Source of the DNA: Cyanobacteriota bacterium
GTDB lineage: Bacteria; Cyanobacteriota; Cyanobacteriia; PCC-6307; Cyanobiaceae
Direction of reading: 5' to 3'
NCBI GenBank assembly: GCA_026389255.1
Contig: JAPLIF010000374.1
Span: 1 to 7,250, forward strand
Length of the DNA: 7,250 nucleotides
Made by a program: the position numbers and the translations under genes. Shown here in pieces: positions 1 to 5,829 of this stretch. Under the pieces are notes generated by a model. The model saw nothing but the letters and a program-made list of their open reading frames with translations, had not been told where the DNA came from and searched no databases. How positions within the stretch are numbered: position 1 is the first letter of the stretch; each line of letters opens with the position of its first letter.

Positions 1-275
1 GTGTCGATCGCTTCCTGGATGCGTTCGGTGCTGTTGCCATCCTGGCGAATCGCCCTGGACCGCCCCCAGTTGGCTTCGACCACAAACGTGTGGGCCGCCA
101 CATGGGCGCAGTAACGGCAGCCGATGCAGACGGCTTCGTCCACCCAAACAGCCTTCTGGCGCAAGGCGCCCCCCAGCAGGGGCTCCATGCCGGTCGTCGT
201 TGGTGGGTCGCTGAGCGCCGTGCGGTAGGCGAGGGAGGGATCGGTATTGGGGGCGGGCGCCACGGCCTCAGCCAT
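1..275 (-). CDS. 4Fe-4S single-cluster ferredoxin, Ycf35-linked (3' end beyond window)
   Basis: Small electron-transfer protein, partial: 91 complete codons lie in the window and the C-terminus is off the left edge. Residues 50-56 read CIGCRYC, a CxxCxxC cluster motif, followed by AHVAAHTFVVE; the fourth Cys, usually in a CPVDC-type motif, would lie beyond the edge. This CIGC.YCAHVA..TF pattern is typical of the cyanobacterial ferredoxin group related to the ferredoxin domain of plant chloroplast DnaJ-like proteins (family knowledge). Residues 1-40 are an Ala/Pro/Thr-rich lead without a clear signal peptide, so a soluble cytoplasmic or stromal-side location is inferred. The ATG at 275 overlaps the Ycf35 stop by 8 nt (268-275), implying translational coupling. 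The electron donor and acceptor are unknown. Confidence 0.9.
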   Translation of the reverse strand, partial: MAEAVAPAPNTDPSLAYRTALSDPPTTTGMEPLLGGALRQKAVWVDEAVCIGCRYCAHVAAHTFVVEANWGRSRAIRQDGNSTERIQEAID

Positions 276-660
276 CCCAGCGGGTCACCACGACTTCGAT
301 GCTGCCGTCCTGGTGATTGGTCTGTTGGCTCACCTGAAATCCTTCTTCGGCACTGGCGGCCAGAATCGTGTGCAGGGCATAGCGCTGGGTGAGGCGCGCC
401 AAAAAACGCTCAATCGGTACGGGCTGCCGCCAGAGATCGAGATCGGCCACAAGCTCGTAGCAGCCGGCCTCCGCATTGAACCGGAAACCGATGTCGCCCC
501 CCTCGGCCTGGGGGATGGCCAAGTCGGCGGTGACGGTCTGGCCGCGGTAGCCCCGCACGGGTTGGGCCCCTTCGAGGGGAGCACAACCCAGATCATGCAG
601 GGCCTCAACAAGGGCCTGGCGATCGCGCAATTCGGTCTTGAGGGTGCTGAAGTGCGACAT
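268..660 (-). CDS. ycf35: Ycf35 family protein (DUF1257)
   Basis: A 130-aa soluble protein starting MSHFSTLKTELRD, the hallmark opening of the DUF1257/Ycf35 family, which occurs in cyanobacteria and some algal plastid genomes. The length matches the family. Further family-like features are the central GYRGQT segment, the GDIGFRFN stretch, the ELVADLDLW segment and the RLTQRYALHTIL helix near the C-terminus. No signal peptide, membrane span or catalytic motif is visible, and the biochemical function is unknown. It sits 22 nt downstream of the DUF2997 gene and overlaps the ferredoxin gene by 8 nt, so the three are almost certainly co-expressed. The ATG at 660 is the only sensible start; no clear Shine-Dalgarno precedes it. 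Confidence 0.92.
   Translation of the reverse strand: MSHFSTLKTELRDRQALVEALHDLGCAPLEGAQPVRGYRGQTVTADLAIPQAEGGDIGFRFNAEAGCYELVADLDLWRQPVPIERFLARLTQRYALHTILAASAEEGFQVSQQTNHQDGSIEVVVTRWDG
619..626. repeat. HIP1 octamer GCGATCGC
   Basis: This is a perfect copy of the palindromic GCGATCGC octamer (HIP1), which is highly over-represented in many cyanobacterial genomes. It lies inside ycf35. A second copy is at 5182-5189. It supports the cyanobacterial assignment and is not expected to be a gene-specific regulator. Confidence 0.85.
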
Positions 661-682
661 CGGCTCGAAGCAGTGGGGGGAT

Positions 683-916
683 TCAGGTGAGGGGGTCGAG
701 GGCCAAACCCTGGATCGGGAGGCTCTGCTGGTTCAGGGCCAGCTTCTGGACGGCCGGCAGGAAGGCCTCAGCCGTGGGTTGCCGTTGCTGGACGGTGCCC
801 AGACGGGACTCAAGCCGTTCGGTGAGGGCCTGACAGCCGTCACCAGCAACACCCTCGACGACCTCGTCGACGCGGCCATCAGGGCGGATGCGAAAGCGGA
901 TGCTGCGCTGGGCCAT
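683..916 (-). CDS. DUF2997 family small protein
   Basis: A 77-aa protein. The opening MAQRSIRFRIRPDGRVDEVVEGVAGDGC fits the DUF2997 family, whose members start with a short beta-rich segment ending in V.GV.G..C and continue with a helix (here QALTERLESRLG). The Cys after the G-x-G segment (residue 28) is a conserved-looking position. The C-terminal 30 residues are variable. Function is unknown; in cyanobacteria this family is habitually encoded beside Ycf35 (family knowledge), as here, with 22 nt between them. The start is the ATG at 916, with weak GCGGA just upstream. The gene is preceded by a 77-nt leader containing a perfect hairpin and a direct repeat. Confidence 0.85.
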   Translation of the reverse strand: MAQRSIRFRIRPDGRVDEVVEGVAGDGCQALTERLESRLGTVQQRQPTAEAFLPAVQKLALNQQSLPIQGLALDPLT

Positions 917-957
917 TCCGCAGGCGAATGAGATGAAGAGATGCTAACTGGGTTGGC

Positions 958-974
958 GAAGCCCGGCGGGCTTC
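958..974 (-). other. Perfect 7-bp inverted repeat in DUF2997 leader
   Basis: GAAGCCC, GGC, GGGCTTC: a 7-bp perfect stem with a 3-nt loop, between the HEAT-repeat gene stop and the DUF2997 start. Read on the minus strand it is not followed by a T-run, so it is not a classical intrinsic terminator. It could be an RNA-processing, stability or attenuation element in a polycistronic message, or a DNA-level palindrome. The role is inferred only. Confidence 0.5.
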
Positions 975-992
975 CGTGAACCCGGCGTGAAC
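975..992 (-). promoter_or_regulatory. 7+4+7 direct repeat, possible OmpR/PhoB-type operator
   Basis: Two identical 7-mers (CGTGAAC on the plus strand, GTTCACG on the minus strand) are separated by CCGG, giving an 11-bp period. Tandem 7-bp half-sites with a 4-bp spacer are the architecture bound by OmpR/PhoB-family response regulators (established for the Pho box). The 7-mer itself does not match a consensus I can name. It lies about 60 nt upstream of the DUF2997 ATG, right after the HEAT gene stop. No convincing -10/-35 pair was found, so the regulatory role is speculative. Confidence 0.25.
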
Positions 993-993
993 A

Positions 994-1806
994 TCAGGAG
1001 ATCAGCCCCTCTTCAACCAGGGTCTGCAATTGCTCCAGCACCTCAGGTTGCTCGAGCTGCTCAAGGGCCAGGCGCGCCTCATCCCGCACCCCCGGATCAC
1101 TGTCCTGGAGCAACGTGGCCAGGAGGGCCTCCACAACTTGATGCTGGCGGGGTTCCACCAGGTCGGGATAGAGCCGGCCCAGGGACCAGGCGCTGTTGCT
1201 GCGAACGGCTCCCTCACTGTCGATTCGCAGGGTCTGAAGCAGTTGGGCCGCCGCCGGATCGGCTTTGGCGGCATTGGTCCCCCCGGCGTCGGCCAGGGAG
1301 CTGGCGGCCCAGAGCCGGACGGCCGCGATATCCACCTGCAGGGCGCGGATCAGGGGGTTGAGCACCGGCGCCTCGGGATAATTGCTGAGACTCCAGGCCA
1401 CCGCCTTGCGGACATAACCGTTGACGTCGGTGCTGAGCAGGCCCAGTAGGGGCTCGACGGCGAGGGGGGTGGGATTGCGGCCGAGGGAGTAGACGGCACT
1501 CATGCGCAGAATCGGGCAGGGGGCGACGAGCAGGGGAAGCAGTAAGGGCACCGACCTGGGATCGCGGTGCTCGCAAAAAATACGCAGTCCCTGCATCCCT
1601 TGTTCATGGTCCCCCCGCAGCAGGGTCAGGCCCAGGTCGCATTCGGCAGCGACAGCATGGGGATCGGGTTCCTCGGCATCGATCTCGTCGAGGGGATCGC
1701 CAAGCAACTCCTGGGCCAGTTCCCGGGCGAGCACCTCGGGGTCGAGGGCCAGCTGGGCGGGACTGTCCGGGAACGGATCAGGGAAGGGCTGGGCGTCGAC
1801 CGGCAT
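994..1806 (-). CDS. HEAT-repeat protein (PBS-lyase HEAT-like repeats)
   Basis: A 270-aa soluble protein. The acidic, Pro/Asp-rich N-terminus (about residues 1-50) is followed by roughly five HEAT-like helical repeats. Recognisable units include RSVPLLLPLL..ILRMSAVYSLG (about 85-110), GYVRKAVAWSLSNY (130-143), AVRLWAASSLADAG (162-175), GAVRSNSAWSLGRL (199-212) and DPGVRDEARLALEQL (237-251). Such repeats form a scaffold for protein-protein contacts; in cyanobacteria they occur in phycobilin lyases of the CpcE type and in many uncharacterised proteins. No lyase specificity can be assigned. The ATG at 1806 is chosen because AAGAGG lies 8 nt upstream; an adjacent TTG at 1809 would add one residue. 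It lies upstream of the DUF2997-Ycf35-ferredoxin genes on the same strand and may be co-transcribed. Confidence 0.85.
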   Translation of the reverse strand: MPVDAQPFPDPFPDSPAQLALDPEVLARELAQELLGDPLDEIDAEEPDPHAVAAECDLGLTLLRGDHEQGMQGLRIFCEHRDPRSVPLLLPLLVAPCPILRMSAVYSLGRNPTPLAVEPLLGLLSTDVNGYVRKAVAWSLSNYPEAPVLNPLIRALQVDIAAVRLWAASSLADAGGTNAAKADPAAAQLLQTLRIDSEGAVRSNSAWSLGRLYPDLVEPRQHQVVEALLATLLQDSDPGVRDEARLALEQLEQPEVLEQLQTLVEEGLIS

Positions 1807-1844
1807 CAAGCGAACCTCTTAGGGGGATGCTATGAGCCGGACGG

Positions 1845-1865
1845 CCCATTGTCTCGCCTAATGGG
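1845..1865. other. Small inverted repeat upstream of HEAT-repeat gene
   Basis: CCCATT, nine nt, AATGGG: a perfect 6-bp stem in the 69-nt gap between the 41-codon ORF stop and the HEAT-repeat gene start. There is no T-run on either side. It could be a protein-binding palindrome or a weak hairpin, and it could also be chance. Confidence 0.25.
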
Positions 1866-1875
1866 AACCATGGCT

Positions 1876-2001
1876 TCAGCCGAGGGGAGCCGGGGCCGCC
1901 ATATCCCCAGGAAGCCAGATGCGCGCACTCACGGCAAAGAGGGCGATGCTAAAAAGCAGCACGATGGCCAGGGGCAAAAGGGAGGAGCGAAGAAAACCCA
2001 T
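1876..2001 (-). CDS. 41-aa single-span membrane protein (candidate small gene)
   Basis: ATG at 2001 to TGA at 1876 encodes 41 residues: a short basic N-terminus (MGFLRSS), one hydrophobic segment LLPLAIVLLFSIALFAV (about 8-24), then SARIWLPGDMAAPAPLG. The shape (one N-terminal transmembrane helix, then an Arg-Trp-Leu-Pro turn and a Pro/Ala tail) resembles the low-mass subunits of cyanobacterial photosynthetic or NDH-1 complexes, but I cannot assign it to a named one. Third codon positions are about 70% G/C, consistent with coding. There is no Shine-Dalgarno; AATAAT at 2034-2039 (minus strand) could serve as a -10 box. It lies in an otherwise empty 281-nt gap between the DUF3067 and HEAT-repeat genes, on the same strand as both. 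Confidence 0.5.
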   Translation of the reverse strand: MGFLRSSLLPLAIVLLFSIALFAVSARIWLPGDMAAPAPLG

Positions 2002-2061
2002 GCCGCAGAACGTGCCAGAAACAACCTGAATCCATTATTGGCGGGCCAGGACCGTTACTGC

Positions 2062-2084
2062 GGCCCCTGACCCCAGGGGGGGCC
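2062..2084 (-). terminator. GC-rich hairpin after DUF3067 gene, terminator-like without T-run
   Basis: GGCCCC (2062-2067) pairs with GGGGCC (2079-2084); the stem extends by TG/CA if two G residues bulge. It begins only 3 nt past the DUF3067 stop on the minus strand. The following minus-strand bases are GCAGTAACGG, so the U-tract of an intrinsic terminator is missing. It may act as a 3' stability hairpin or a partial transcription barrier separating DUF3067 from the 41-codon ORF. Confidence 0.3.
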
Positions 2085-2087
2085 TCC

Positions 2088-2432
2088 CTAAAGCAGGAAT
2101 TCGCTGGCCCGACCCGATACGGGTTCGAGGGGTAAGGAAAGGGCCTTGCCCAGGCGCGGCCGCTCGCGGGTGCTGCCAAGCCACTGACGCACCGTTGCCG
2201 CCAGTCCCAGGTCATTGAGGGCGGCGGCGATGCGCTCGATGTGGTCGGCGTACTCCCCAACGCTGAGGGGAAAGGACTGTTGCTCCAGGTGGTTCCACAT
2301 CACCTGGAGGTAGAGGCGACCACGGATCTGCACGAGGCGCAGGTCGTGGCTGGCCTGCCAGCGCTCCACCAGTAGCGCCCTCAGTTCGGCGCCACGCAAG
2401 GGGGCTTCGGCGGCACCAGGGGAATCGGCCAA
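2088..2432 (-). CDS. DUF3067 family protein (non-ATG start, start uncertain)
   Basis: About 114 aa from the TTG at 2432. The core is recognisable as DUF3067: LRGAELRALLVERW, then LRLVQIRGRLYLQVMW, LEQQSFPLSVGEYADHIE, a helix ending VRQWLGSTRERP, and the near-terminal RLGKALSLPL. The family is conserved in cyanobacteria and plastid-bearing plants, is soluble, and has no established function. Members are commonly encoded beside petC (family knowledge), as here, divergently. The reading frame has no ATG before the core. Candidates are TTG at 2561 (adds 43 non-family residues and reaches the petC -10 region), GTG at 2501, TTG at 2432 and TTG at 2399; none has a Shine-Dalgarno. TTG 2432 was chosen because it leaves a family-sized protein. 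Confidence 0.85.
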   Translation of the reverse strand: MADSPGAAEAPLRGAELRALLVERWQASHDLRLVQIRGRLYLQVMWNHLEQQSFPLSVGEYADHIERIAAALNDLGLAATVRQWLGSTRERPRLGKALSLPLEPVSGRASEFLL

Positions 2433-2565
2433 GGTCAGCGGTGGGAGCGCATGAACCTCTCCAGCCTGCCGCCTCCGCGGCCCAGCTCCGCAGCCAACCA
2501 CTACGGCTTGTTTCAGGGCCAGGGGGGCTGGGGTGGCGCCGGTACAGGGCGATGGGTGCAAGGTT

Positions 2566-2571
2566 CATAAT
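2566..2571 (+). promoter_or_regulatory. Candidate -10 box of petC-petA
   Basis: CATAAT differs by one base from TATAAT and sits 36 nt upstream of the petC ATG, the only A/T-rich patch in this GC-rich divergent gap. No good -35 hexamer is present at the usual 16-18 nt. A start of transcription near 2578 would give a leader of about 30 nt. Confidence 0.3.
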
Positions 2572-2572
2572 G

Positions 2573-2605
2573 GCGTCACGTTGCACCGCTCCTTTAGAGC
2601 GACGC
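2573..2605 (+). promoter_or_regulatory. Nested inverted repeats in the petC leader
   Basis: The outer arms GCGTC (2573-2577) and GACGC (2601-2605) are complementary. Inside them CGCTC (2587-2591) and GAGCG (2597-2601) form a second stem with a 5-nt loop. The two stems share G2601, so they either compete or stack with one base pair trimmed. The structure ends 2 nt before the petC ATG and covers the place of a ribosome-binding site, of which no canonical version is present. A role in translation control is inferred. Confidence 0.3.
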
Positions 2606-2607
2606 GA

Positions 2608-3156
2608 ATGACCCAGATCCCAGCGCCTTCCTCTTCTGGTGATGTGCCCGACATGGGTCGTCGGCAGTTCATGAATCTGCTCACCTTCGGTTCCGTCGCC
2701 GGGGTGGCCTTGGGGGGCTTGTATCCGGTGATCCGATACTTCATTCCCCCCAAGGCCGCCGGCGGCGGCGGTGGCACCACCGCCAAGGACGCTGCCGGAA
2801 ACCCCGTCACCCTGAGCGGCTGGTTGAGCTCCCATAAGGAAGGCGACCGCAGCCTTGTCCAGGGTCTCAAGGGGGACCCCACCTACCTCGTGGTGGAAGG
2901 ACCCGATTCCATCGGCAACTACGGCATCAGTGCCATCTGCACCCACCTTGGTTGCGTGGTGCCCTGGAACAACGGGGCCGGCAAGTTCATGTGCCCCTGT
3001 CACGGCAGCCAATACGACGCCACGGGCAAGGTGGTTCGTGGACCGGCGCCCCTCTCCCTGGCTTTGGCCCACGTGACGGTTGAGAACGACAACGTGTTTC
3101 TGAGTCAGTGGTCTGAAACCGACTTCCGCACTGGCGACAAGCCCTGGTGGTCCTGA
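2608..3156 (+). CDS. petC: Cytochrome b6f complex Rieske iron-sulfur subunit
   Basis: A 182-aa 2Fe-2S protein of the thylakoid cytochrome b6f complex. It accepts an electron from plastoquinol at the lumenal Qo site and passes it to cytochrome f. The N-terminus carries a twin-arginine-type signal anchor (G17-RRQFM, then a hydrophobic helix about 24-46), the known Tat-dependent uncleaved anchor of Rieske proteins. A Gly-rich hinge (AAGGGGGTT, about 50-58) follows. Cluster motifs are C111-T-H113-L-G-C116 and C129-P-C131-H132-G-S; C111, H113, C129 and H132 bind the cluster, and C116/C131 form the disulfide. It ends with the family signature [10 protein letters not shown] plus Ser. The ATG at 2608 (MTQIPA) matches cyanobacterial homologues; in-frame extension to 2533 is not homologous. 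It is followed by petA after 50 nt, forming the conserved petCA operon. Confidence 0.98.
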   Translation: MTQIPAPSSSGDVPDMGRRQFMNLLTFGSVAGVALGGLYPVIRYFIPPKAAGGGGGTTAKDAAGNPVTLSGWLSSHKEGDRSLVQGLKGDPTYLVVEGPDSIGNYGISAICTHLGCVVPWNNGAGKFMCPCHGSQYDATGKVVRGPAPLSLALAHVTVENDNVFLSQWSETDFRTGDKPWWS

Positions 3157-3206
3157 TCCGGGTTCTGCCCGCCATTCCTCCCTTTCCCGCCCCCGATCGT
3201 CCCCCC

Positions 3207-4193
3207 ATGCGTCGCCATTCCTCCCCATCCCGTTTTTTCGCTCCGGTCTTCCGGGCGGCGGGTTTTTCTCACCGGATCCTGGGCTTCGGCCTTTGCCTGG
3301 GGTTGTTGCTTTTGGGAGCGAGTCCGAGTTGGGCCTATCCATTCTGGGCCCAACAGAACTACGCCACCCCGCGGGAGGCCACCGGAAAGATCGTTTGTGC
3401 CAACTGCCACTTGGCCAAGAAGGCGACCCGGGTCGAAGTGCCCCAGGCCGTGTTCCCGGACACGGTGTTCAAGGCTGAAGTGGAGGTTCCTTACGACACC
3501 TCGGTGCAGCAGGTCGCTGGGGACGGCACTTCCACGGGGTTGAATGTGGGCGCGGTTGTGATGTTGCCTGACGGTTTCCGTCTGGCCCCCCCTGAACGCC
3601 TGAGCGACGAACTCAAGGAAGAAACCAAGGGCATCTTTTATACCCAGTACAGCGACACCCAGCCCAATATTCTACTTGTGGGCCCCATTCCCGGCGATCA
3701 ACACCAGAAGATCGTCTTCCCGGTCCTTTCCCCTGATCCCGCCACCGACGGCACGATTCACTTCGGTAAGTATCAGATTCATGTGGGGGGCAACCGGGGC
3801 CGCGGCCAGGTGAACCCCACCGGCGAAAAGACAAACAACGGTGTATTCAACTCAACCGTGGTTGGCACCATTGACTCGATCGATGAGGCTGAAAAAGGTG
3901 CCTTCGAGGTGGTGATCACCACCGCCGAGGGCAAGACGGTCAAGGAAACCATTCCCGCCGGTCCCAAGCTGCTGGTCAAGGTGGGCGACAGTCTTGAGAT
4001 TGGCACTCCTCTCACCAACGATCCCAATGTGGGTGGCTTCGGCCAGGTTGATGCGGAAATCGTGCTTCAAAACCCCGCCCGCATTTATGGCTTGCTGGCT
4101 TTCCTGGCCGGCACGGCCCTGACCCAGATCCTTCTGGTACTCAAGAAGAAGCAGGTTGAGAAGGTCCAGGCGGCCACAGGGGGCGTGCTCTGA
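3207..4193 (+). CDS. petA: Cytochrome f precursor of cytochrome b6f complex
   Basis: A 328-aa precursor. The c-type heme subunit takes electrons from the Rieske protein and reduces plastocyanin or cytochrome c6 in the lumen. Residues 1-43 are a long Sec signal with basic start (MRRHSS), hydrophobic core [14 protein letters not shown] and cleavage after SWA. The mature protein starts YPFWAQQNY; the alpha-amino group of mature Tyr1 is the known axial heme ligand. The heme site CANCH falls at mature residues 21-25, exactly the canonical numbering. The mature length is 285, standard for the family. A C-terminal membrane helix ([18 protein letters not shown], about 295-312) precedes the basic stop-transfer KKKQVEK on the other side. 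ATG 3207 is preferred over an in-frame GTG at 3147 inside petC. The leader is pyrimidine-rich with no Shine-Dalgarno. Confidence 0.98.
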   Translation: MRRHSSPSRFFAPVFRAAGFSHRILGFGLCLGLLLLGASPSWAYPFWAQQNYATPREATGKIVCANCHLAKKATRVEVPQAVFPDTVFKAEVEVPYDTSVQQVAGDGTSTGLNVGAVVMLPDGFRLAPPERLSDELKEETKGIFYTQYSDTQPNILLVGPIPGDQHQKIVFPVLSPDPATDGTIHFGKYQIHVGGNRGRGQVNPTGEKTNNGVFNSTVVGTIDSIDEAEKGAFEVVITTAEGKTVKETIPAGPKLLVKVGDSLEIGTPLTNDPNVGGFGQVDAEIVLQNPARIYGLLAFLAGTALTQILLVLKKKQVEKVQAATGGVL

Positions 4194-4201
4194 GTTTTCC
4201 C

Positions 4202-5059
4202 TTGCTCCCCCCAGCTGTCTTCACGTCCCCCGGGCCCCTGGTCTTCCAGTTAGGCCCGCTTTCCATGCGTTGGTATGGGCTGCTGATCGCGGCGGCGGTC
4301 CTCATCGGTCTGGCCCTGGCCACCCGTCTGGGCCGCGAACGCAACATTGCGGCCCCTTTCATCAGTGACCTGTTGCCGGTGATGGTGGTTTCGTCGGTGC
4401 TGGGGGCGAGGCTGTACTACGTGCTTCTGGAATGGCGCCAGTACCGCCATAACTGGCAGGAAGCTTTGGCGGTATGGCACGGCGGTATCGCCATCCATGG
4501 CGCCCTGCTGGGTGGCTTTGTCGGCACCATCCTGTTTTGTCGTTGGCGTCGCCAACCCCTTTGGCCGCTCCTTGATGTGCTGGTGCCGGCTTTAGCCCTG
4601 GGACAGGCGATTGGCCGATGGGGGAATTTCTTTAATTCAGAAGCCTTTGGCCTGCCGACGAACCTACCCTGGAAGTTGATGATCCCCCTGGAGAATCGTC
4701 CGGCTGGTTTTATCACATTCAGTACATTCCATCCGACATTTCTGTATGAATCCCTCTGGGATCTCGGTGTTTGTGCCCTATTGCTCTGCCTCTTCTTTCT
4801 GGGGCTCAGGGGCAAGCTTTTCTTGCCGGCTGGAGCGCTGAGCTGTATCTATCTGATGGCCTACAGCTCTGGCCGTGTCTGGATTGAGGGGTTGCGGATG
4901 GACCCCCTTTGCCTGGGGGCTGAGCCGCCGTTTTGTACCGGCGGACTACGCATGGCCCAGTTGGTCAGCTTGATTTTGATTGCCCTGGGGGGCCTGGGCC
5001 TCTGGCGGCTCTACGGCCAGCAGCAGCCCTTACCGGATCCCACCGGCGTGACCCCATGA
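4202..5059 (+). CDS. lgt: Phosphatidylglycerol-prolipoprotein diacylglyceryl transferase
   Basis: A 285-aa integral membrane enzyme that transfers the diacylglyceryl group of phosphatidylglycerol to the lipobox Cys of prolipoproteins, the first step of lipoprotein maturation. Several hydrophobic helices are visible (about 25-42, 55-73, 97-113, 121-136, 183-201, 210-222, 251-268). Family motifs are GGIAIHG (94-100; H99 corresponds to E. coli H103), the Lgt signature [13 protein letters not shown] (138-150), HPTFLYE (177-183) and GRVWIEGLR (224-232; the last Arg corresponds to the essential E. coli R239). It starts 8 nt after petA at a TTG, since no ATG precedes the conserved N-terminus ([15 protein letters not shown]); the next Met is residue 22, which would remove it. 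The stop overlaps the cobM start (ATGA). Confidence 0.96.
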   Translation: MLPPAVFTSPGPLVFQLGPLSMRWYGLLIAAAVLIGLALATRLGRERNIAAPFISDLLPVMVVSSVLGARLYYVLLEWRQYRHNWQEALAVWHGGIAIHGALLGGFVGTILFCRWRRQPLWPLLDVLVPALALGQAIGRWGNFFNSEAFGLPTNLPWKLMIPLENRPAGFITFSTFHPTFLYESLWDLGVCALLLCLFFLGLRGKLFLPAGALSCIYLMAYSSGRVWIEGLRMDPLCLGAEPPFCTGGLRMAQLVSLILIALGGLGLWRLYGQQQPLPDPTGVTP

Positions 5060-5829
5060 AGGCTTCCCTAGTGCAGATTGTCGGCGCCGGCCCTGGGGCA
5101 CCGGACCTCCTGACCCTCAGAGCCCTCAGGGCCATTGAACAGGCGGAGGTGTTGGTTTGGACGGATTCGTTGGTGAATCCGGCGATCGCCGCCCTGGCCT
5201 CGCCGTCCTGCGAACGGATCCGCACCAGCACCCTCACCCTGGAGGAAGTGCTGGAGGTGGTTGTGCAACGGGCCCAGGCTGGCCTGAGGGTGGTCCGTCT
5301 CCATGACGGCGATCCCTGTCTGTATGGCGCCCTAGCCGAACAGGTGTGTCGCCTTGCCGATGCCCAAGTCGAGGTGGAAGTGGTGCCTGGGCTCAGTGCT
5401 TACCAGGCGACGGCGGCAGCCCTGGGCTGCGAACTCACCATTCCTGGTCTTGTGCAAACCATTGTGCTGAGCCGGGCTGGGGGCCGCACGGGGGTGCCCG
5501 AACGGGAGTCTCTCCAGCATCTGGCGGCCCTCGGCGCCTCCCTTTGCCTTTATTTGAGTGCCAGACACGTGGAGGACGTCGAAGCCGAGCTGCTGCTGCA
5601 CTACGACCCCGAAACACCCGTGGCCATCGGTTACCGCGTCAGCTGGCCCGACCAGTGGTTAACCATCGTGCCCCTGCACCAGATGGCCTCAACCAGCCGG
5701 GAGCAGCAGCTGATCCGCACGACGCTTTACGTGGTGAGCCCTGCCCTGAGACCGCCCGCAGCGGCGCGCTCCAAGTTGTATTCCGCCAGCCACAAGCATC
5801 TGTTTCGAGGTGGGGTCGGCAAGAATTAG
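5056..5829 (+). CDS. cobM: Precorrin-4 C(11)-methyltransferase (CobM/CbiF)
   Basis: A 257-aa cytoplasmic SAM-dependent methyltransferase of the corrin ring pathway; it methylates C11 of (cobalt-)precorrin-4 to give (cobalt-)precorrin-5 in cobamide (pseudo-B12 in picocyanobacteria) synthesis. Uroporphyrin-methylase fold motifs appear in order: [15 protein letters not shown] (9-23), VWTDSLVN (34-41), [10 protein letters not shown] (83-92), [16 protein letters not shown] (109-124) and [19 protein letters not shown] (125-143). TGVPERESL (145-153) and the YRVSWPDQW segment (193-201) are also CobM-like. The start ATG at 5056 overlaps the lgt TGA, a typical coupled start; reading further upstream in frame only re-reads lgt DNA. 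Cobalt-early versus cobalt-late activity cannot be decided from this gene alone. Confidence 0.95.
   Translation: MKASLVQIVGAGPGAPDLLTLRALRAIEQAEVLVWTDSLVNPAIAALASPSCERIRTSTLTLEEVLEVVVQRAQAGLRVVRLHDGDPCLYGALAEQVCRLADAQVEVEVVPGLSAYQATAAALGCELTIPGLVQTIVLSRAGGRTGVPERESLQHLAALGASLCLYLSARHVEDVEAELLLHYDPETPVAIGYRVSWPDQWLTIVPLHQMASTSREQQLIRTTLYVVSPALRPPAAARSKLYSASHKHLFRGGVGKN
5182..5189. repeat. HIP1 octamer GCGATCGC
   Basis: Second perfect copy of the cyanobacterial HIP1 palindrome, here inside cobM. Two copies in 7.25 kb is more than chance expectation for an octamer, even in GC-rich DNA. Confidence 0.85.

Noticed and set aside
2450..2452. Minus-strand ATG at 2452 as DUF3067 start
   Set aside because: It is out of frame and reads MRSHR then stop.
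2533..2607. Upstream extension of petC to an ATG at 2533
   Set aside because: The extra 25 residues are unlike any Rieske N-terminus and span the putative -10 box; MTQIPA at 2608 matches the family.
2758..2780. GGC/GGT-rich run as a microsatellite
   Set aside because: It encodes the conserved Gly-rich hinge of the Rieske protein.
3147..3206. GTG start for petA inside petC
   Set aside because: It would add 20 residues before an already complete signal peptide; the ATG at 3207 gives a standard precursor.
2212..3342. Minus-strand open frame of 376 codons across petC
   Set aside because: Antisense to petC, which is certain; the translation is composition-driven. Its part below 2568 was kept only as a possible frameshift partner of the DUF3067 gene.
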